The translations under genes and the position numbers were made by a program. Positions 63,183 to 64,000 of a DNA stretch of 64,000 nt are shown here, in pieces. Source of the stretch: Polaromonas sp. CG_9.7 (GTDB taxonomy: Bacteria > Pseudomonadota > Gammaproteobacteria > Burkholderiales > Burkholderiaceae_C). The DNA lies in assembly GCF_015752205.1 (NCBI RefSeq), contig NZ_JADOVG010000018.1:1-64000 (forward strand), read 5' to 3'. Under the pieces are notes generated by a model. That model was not told the origin of the DNA. It did no database searches and saw only the letters and a program-made list of their open reading frames with translations. How positions within the stretch are numbered: position 1 is the stretch's first letter; each line of letters begins with the position of its first letter.

Positions 63183-64000
63183 ATGGCGACACCCGCATCG
63201 GACAACAGGCTTCATCCCGCCGTGGAAGCGGTCAAGGCGTCGGGCGCGAGCAAGGTCAAGGTGGGGGTCAGCGACATCGACGGCGTGCTGCGCGGCAAGC
63301 TGCTGCACAAGGACAAGTTCTTCAGCGTGGCCGAGGCCTATCCGGACGGCGGTTTCGGCTTTTGCGACGTAGTGCTGGGCTGGGACATGACGGACAGCTG
63401 CTACGACAACGCCGCTGTCACCGGCGGGCAGCACGGCTTTCCCGATGCACTGACGCGGCTTGACCTGGACACCTTCCGCCGGGTGCCATGGGACGACGGC
63501 ATTGCGTTTTTCCTCGGCGAATTCGTCAACGCCGATGGCTCGGCGCACGCGCTCTGCCCGCGCCAGACGCTCAAGCGGGTGTTGAAACGGGCCGAGAAAA
63601 TGGGTTTCAGCGTCATGGCCGGCATGGAATTCGAGTGGTTCAATTTTCTGGAAACGCCGCAAAGCTGGGCCGCCAAGCAGGGTGTGAACCCCGAGCCGCT
63701 GACGCCCGGCATGTTTGGCTATTCGCTGCTGCGCATGATGCGCAACCGCGAGTATTTCAAAGCACTGATGGACGAGATGCCGGCCTTCGGCATCCCGATC
63801 GAAAGCCTGCACACGGAAACCGGCCCCGGCGTGCTCGAAGCGGCCCTGGGCTTCAGCGAGGCGCTGGCGCAGGCCGACCGGGCGGTGCTGTTCAAGACCG
63901 GGGCCAAGGAAATCGGCATGCGCTTTGGCATCATGCCCAGCTTCATGGCCAAGCCGCACGCCAAGCTGCCCGGCTGCAGCGGCCACATCCACCAGAGCCT
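63183..64000 (+). CDS. glutamine synthetase family protein (partial, runs off window)
   Basis: A frame from ATG 63183 with AAGGAG 7 bases upstream stays open to the end of the window. The translation starts MATPASDNRLHPAVEAVKAS and contains the glutamine synthetase landmarks VGVSDIDGVLRGKLL, AGMEFEWF, HTETGPGVLEAAL and CSGHIHQS, which supply metal and ATP ligands. The pattern fits the gamma-glutamyl-amine ligase (PuuA-like) side of the superfamily more than the housekeeping GlnA. Roughly 270 residues are visible; the rest lies beyond 64000. Confidence 0.85.
   Translation, partial: MATPASDNRLHPAVEAVKASGASKVKVGVSDIDGVLRGKLLHKDKFFSVAEAYPDGGFGFCDVVLGWDMTDSCYDNAAVTGGQHGFPDALTRLDLDTFRRVPWDDGIAFFLGEFVNADGSAHALCPRQTLKRVLKRAEKMGFSVMAGMEFEWFNFLETPQSWAAKQGVNPEPLTPGMFGYSLLRMMRNREYFKALMDEMPAFGIPIESLHTETGPGVLEAALGFSEALAQADRAVLFKTGAKEIGMRFGIMPSFMAKPHAKLPGCSGHIHQS

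Overview
The window looks like a chromosomal piece of a betaproteobacterium of the family Comamonadaceae, most like Polaromonas or Rhodoferax. The basis is high GC content, the protein character of the housekeeping genes (recA, purB, sucCD, glnE, argC, moaC), and two families of short dispersed repeats I associate with that family. The genus is an inference; no database was searched.

Layout. Bases 1-5819 are an accessory edge: the end of an IS21-like element, a low-GC SMC/RecF-type ATPase whose N-terminus abuts that IS end, a DUF2130 gene broken by a 10-bp tandem duplication, a HigB/HigA-like toxin-antitoxin pair with a palindromic operator, and an AbiEi-like antitoxin without its toxin. From 5.9 to 17.5 kb the minus strand carries phoX, an MliC-like lipoprotein, mltA, and a tight run yhdP - nitrilase-family amidase - DctS/DctR-like two-component pair. 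Then glnE (with repeats inside its coding sequence), a TetR regulator and a complete RND efflux operon (17.6-27.5 kb). A long inverted repeat fills 27.6-28.2 kb.

From 28.2 to 37.9 kb come rfaE2, a diiron ferritin-like protein, an exported glutathione peroxidase and an eight-gene translationally coupled lipid-modification operon: FAD amine oxidase, DUF1365, CFA-type methyltransferase, chalcone isomerase-like, MFS, DUF3833, SDR, SnoaL-like. From 37.9 to 47.1 kb: a GST, purB with a tandem repeat array behind it, two small zinc/cysteine proteins, a TerC/Alx protein under a yybP-ykoY type riboswitch, a BepA-like metalloprotease, moaC and two cell-envelope proteins. From 47.3 to 50.7 kb is a type IV pilin locus (pilA, tfpZ-like, pglL-like ligase) with a sigma-54 promoter. 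The rest holds FHA and PP2C signalling genes, a second TerC protein, sucCD, argC, an MDR oxidoreductase, recX-recA with CTG-N10-CAG candidate LexA sites, a MarR regulator, a TctDE-like two-component pair split by repeats, and the start of a glutamine synthetase family gene.

The most unusual signal is a structured repeat of about 100 bp that occurs between genes and also in frame within glnE (two 102-bp copies, stop-free in all six frames) and within the RND adaptor gene in the opposite orientation. A second AT-rich element of about 60 bp has at least ten copies, three of which are read as protein. Together they look like palindromic elements that have been accepted as coding sequence.
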